Of a DNA stretch of 15,957 nt, positions 13,146 through 15,957 are shown piece by piece; position 1 is the first letter of the stretch; every line of letters begins with the position of its first letter. Source of the stretch: JAVVVD01 sp964642795 (lineage in GTDB: Bacteria > Bacillota > Clostridia > Christensenellales > CAG-138). Position numbers and translations under genes: made by a program. Under the pieces are notes generated by a model. The model saw only the letters and a list, made by a program, of their open reading frames with translations. It was not told the DNA's origin and ran no database searches. The stretch spans positions 1-15,957 of the forward strand of contig CAZXRQ010000045.1 of the NCBI GenBank assembly GCA_964642795.1, given 5' to 3'.

Positions 13146-15957
13146 ATGGTGCACGAGGTGCAGCTTGGCACGAGGAAGCGCATGAGTTTTTCGCGGATAA
13201 AAGAGGTTTTGGACATGCCGGACCTCATCGAGGTGCAGAAAAATTCATACAGGCGTTTCGTAGAGGAAGATCTGAAGGAAGTATTAGCAGACATATCCCC
13301 TATAACGGATTATTCCGATAAGCTAGTATTGGAGTTCGTTGATTACAGCATTGATTTTGACCACCCCAAATACCCCGTCGAGGAATGCAAGGAAAGGGAC
13401 GTCAACTACTCCGCGCCGCTCAAGGTGATAGTGCGCCTTATCAACAAGGCCACAGGCGAGGTCAAGGAGCAGCCGGTGTTCATGGGCGATTTCCCGCTTA
13501 TGACGGAGCAGGGCACGTTCATTATAAATGGCGCAGAGCGCGTTATAGTAAGCCAGCTCGTGCGCTCTCCCGGCGTGTACTTTTCCGAGTCCATAGACAA
13601 GCTGGGCAAGCATCTGTATGCATCGCAGGTAATCCCCAACCGCGGCGCCTGGCTGGAATATGAGACCGACAGCAACGAGATACTCTACGTCAAGATAGAC
13701 CGTCAGCGCAAGGTGTTCATTACCGCGCTGCTGCGCGCGCTGGGCTACGGTACGGACGCGCAGATAATCGATCTGCTGGGCGAGGAGGAGCGGCTGCTCA
13801 ACACGCTGGAAAAGGATACCACCAAGAGCGTGGAGGACGGCCTTATAGAAATATACAAGCGTCAGCGCCCCGGCGAGCCCCCCACCGAGGAGGGCGCGCG
13901 CAGTATGCTGAACGCGCTGTTCTTTGATAAGCGCTACGACCTTGCCCGCGTGGGCCGCTATAAGTTCAACAAAAAACTCAGTCTCGCCGCGCGTATTGCA
14001 AAGCAGGTAAGCTCGGACGACGTTGTGGATCCCGCTACCGGCGAGATACTCGTTGAAAAGGACGCCGTTATAACCCGGGAGGCTGCAAAGGCCGTGGAGA
14101 ATGCAGGCCTGCGTGGCCTGGATGTGCTGGTCGACGGCAAACGCATAAGGGTGCTGGGCAACCTGTTTGTGGATGCAAGCGCAGTTCTGCCATTCGATCC
14201 TGAGGAAGCCGGGCTCAACGAAAAGGTGCATTATCCTACGCTTATGCAGCTGCTGGAGGAATATAAAGGGCTGGACGCGGACGCGCTGAAGGAAAAGCTC
14301 AAGGCGCACGTGTACGACCTCATACCGCGCCACATAGTTCCGGATGACATAATCGCGTCCATAAGCTACCTAATAGGAATGAATTACGGAATCGGCCGCA
14401 CGGACGATATAGACCATCTGGGCAACCGCCGCATCCGCAGCGTAGGCGAGCTGCTGCAAAACCAGATCCGCGTGGGCATGACCCGCCTTGAGCGCGTGGT
14501 GCGCGAGCGCATGAGCCTGCAGGATATGGAAACGGCCATGCCCTCCAACCTTATAAACATCCGGCCTGTGACGGCGGCGATAAAGGAGTTTTTCGGCTCG
14601 TCGCAGCTTTCCCAGTTCATGGATCAGACCAACCCGCTTGCGGAGCTTACCAATAAGCGCCGTCTGTCTGCGCTGGGCCCCGGCGGCTTGAATCGTGAGC
14701 GCGCTACATTTGATGTGCGTGACGTTCACTTTTCACATTACAGCCGCATGTGCCCCATAGAGACTCCTGAAGGCCCGAACATAGGCCTTATCAACGCGCT
14801 CAGCACATATGCGCGCATAAACAAATACGGCTTTATTGAAGCCCCGTACCGCAGGGTGGACGCGGCCAACAAGCATATTTTAGACGAGATAGTCTATTTG
14901 ACTGCCGACGAGGAGGACGACTTCATCGTAGCGCAGGCCAACGAGCCTACCGTTGAGAAGGACGGCGGCGTATGGTTTGCAAAGGACCGTGTTGTCGCGC
15001 GACTGCTGGACCAGATAATCGAGGTCAAGTCCACCGAGGTGGATTATATGGACGTTTCACCGAAGCAGCTGGTTTCCGTGGCGACCGCCATGATCCCCTT
15101 CCTGGAAAACGACGACGCCAACCGCGCCTTGATGGGTTCCAACATGCAGCGCCAGGCTGTGCCGCTGCTGGTGCCGGAATCCCCGATAGTGGGTACCGGC
15201 GTGGAATACAAGGCGGCGCACGACTCCGGCGTTGTGGTGCTTACGCATGTTGACGGCGTGGTAAAGAGCGTGTCTGCCGATAAGATCGTAGTGACGGACG
15301 ATTCCGGTGCGGATCACATAAGCAGGCTTATCAAGTTCAAACGCTCCAACCAGGGCACCTGCATAAACCAGCGCCCCATAGTTAAGGAGGGCGAGCGGGT
15401 CACCGCGGGCCAGGTACTGGCCGACGGCGCATCCACCGACCATGGCGAGATAGCGTTGGGCCGCAACATACTCATAGGCTTCATGCCGTGGGAAGGCTAC
15501 AATTACGAGGACGCTGTGCTCATAAGCGAGAAGCTGGTTAAGGAGGATATATACACCTCCATCCACATCGAGGAGCACGAGACCGAGGCGCGCGATACCA
15601 AGCTGGGCGAGGAGGAGATCACCCGCGACATACCCAATGTGGGCGAGGACGCGCTTTCCGACCTTGACGAGCGCGGCATAATCCGCATAGGCGCCGAGGT
15701 GCGTTCAGGCGATATACTCGTGGGCAAGGTCACCCCCAAGGGCGAAACCGAGCTTACCGCTGAGGAACGCCTGCTCCGTGCGATATTCGGCGAGAAGGCG
15801 CGCGAGGTGCGCGATACGTCATTGCGCGTGCCGCACGGCGAGGGCGGCGTTATAGTGGACGTTAAGCTGTTCACGCGGGACAATAAAGACGAGCTGCCCC
15901 CGGGAGTAAACGAGCTGGTGCGCGTATATATCGCGCAGAAGCGCAAGATCTCCGTGG
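13146..15957 (+). CDS. rpoB: RNA polymerase beta subunit (partial, 3' end outside window)
   Basis: Core RNA polymerase subunit forming one jaw of the active-site cleft. The first 937 of roughly 1,200 residues are present; the frame is open to the window end, which lies just after RVYIAQKRKISV. Clear blocks include EQPVFMGDFPLMTEQGTF, NGAERVIVSQLVRSPGVYF, IGRTDDIDHLGNRRIRSVGE, the rifampicin region (about 484-510), SHYSRMCPIETPEGPNIGL (about 530-548) and GRNILIGFMPWEGYNYEDAV. In the rifampicin region LTNKRRLSALG replaces the usual (I/L)THKRRxSALG, so Asn503 stands where E. coli has His526. Asp516 and Ser531 equivalents are kept. ATG 13146 has GGGG 8 bases upstream. rplJ/rplL are not upstream as they are in most bacteria. 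Confidence 0.98.
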   Translation, partial: MVHEVQLGTRKRMSFSRIKEVLDMPDLIEVQKNSYRRFVEEDLKEVLADISPITDYSDKLVLEFVDYSIDFDHPKYPVEECKERDVNYSAPLKVIVRLINKATGEVKEQPVFMGDFPLMTEQGTFIINGAERVIVSQLVRSPGVYFSESIDKLGKHLYASQVIPNRGAWLEYETDSNEILYVKIDRQRKVFITALLRALGYGTDAQIIDLLGEEERLLNTLEKDTTKSVEDGLIEIYKRQRPGEPPTEEGARSMLNALFFDKRYDLARVGRYKFNKKLSLAARIAKQVSSDDVVDPATGEILVEKDAVITREAAKAVENAGLRGLDVLVDGKRIRVLGNLFVDASAVLPFDPEEAGLNEKVHYPTLMQLLEEYKGLDADALKEKLKAHVYDLIPRHIVPDDIIASISYLIGMNYGIGRTDDIDHLGNRRIRSVGELLQNQIRVGMTRLERVVRERMSLQDMETAMPSNLINIRPVTAAIKEFFGSSQLSQFMDQTNPLAELTNKRRLSALGPGGLNRERATFDVRDVHFSHYSRMCPIETPEGPNIGLINALSTYARINKYGFIEAPYRRVDAANKHILDEIVYLTADEEDDFIVAQANEPTVEKDGGVWFAKDRVVARLLDQIIEVKSTEVDYMDVSPKQLVSVATAMIPFLENDDANRALMGSNMQRQAVPLLVPESPIVGTGVEYKAAHDSGVVVLTHVDGVVKSVSADKIVVTDDSGADHISRLIKFKRSNQGTCINQRPIVKEGERVTAGQVLADGASTDHGEIALGRNILIGFMPWEGYNYEDAVLISEKLVKEDIYTSIHIEEHETEARDTKLGEEEITRDIPNVGEDALSDLDERGIIRIGAEVRSGDILVGKVTPKGETELTAEERLLRAIFGEKAREVRDTSLRVPHGEGGVIVDVKLFTRDNKDELPPGVNELVRVYIAQKRKISV

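Noticed and set aside
1..15957. CRISPR array, insertion sequence, prophage or plasmid origin
   Set aside because: No regularly spaced repeats, transposase, integrase, phage structural gene or iteron cluster was seen.

Overview
This window looks like chromosomal DNA from a fairly GC-rich Firmicutes/Clostridia-type bacterium. The evidence is a CarD-type RNA polymerase regulator, a YacL-type PIN/TRAM membrane protein, a TldD/TldE pair, consensus sigma-A promoters with 17-18 base spacers, strong GGAGG ribosome binding sites and a bacterial rpoB. Isoleucine is very often ATA and arginine often AGG despite the GC richness. I cannot assign a genus from sequence alone.

Left end (1-439, minus strand): a promoter drives tRNA-Gly(GCC) and then tRNA-Lys(CTT), with a terminator-like hairpin at the window edge. 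The spacer between the tRNAs is unusual. It holds a 22-base exact copy of the 3' end of tRNA-Gly plus several nested palindromes.

Regulatory switch (485-1501): a XRE/S24 (LexA/CI-fold) repressor on the minus strand diverges from a 56-residue single-span membrane protein on the plus strand. Both have near-consensus promoters. Three copies of RTATC-N7-GATAC lie between them: one overlaps the repressor -10, one exactly fills the spacer of the small gene's promoter, and one sits just upstream of the small gene's ribosome binding site. The repressor keeps the Ala-Gly cleavage-site context but appears to have replaced both catalytic residues (Ser to Cys, Lys to Arg). This is the best candidate for an undescribed system here.

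Middle (1645-8359): a membrane-anchored PQQ-type beta-propeller and a PHP-family phosphoesterase follow one promoter. Next come an atypical ribose-phosphate pyrophosphokinase with its own promoter, a convergent MATE exporter, and rarA, which diverges from the exporter through promoters whose -35 boxes overlap.

Right (8402-15957): tldD and tldE overlap by one base and probably form an operon with rarA. A second unit holds carD and a YacL-type PIN/TRAM gene. rpoB follows with its own promoter and a structured leader, and runs off the window. Ribosomal genes rplJ/rplL, the usual upstream neighbours of rpoB, are absent here. The rifampicin-contact His (E. coli 526) is Asn, which predicts low natural rifampicin sensitivity.

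Core functions (translation, PRPP synthesis, replication restart, transcription) are interleaved with one small accessory-looking regulatory module and one odd tRNA spacer.
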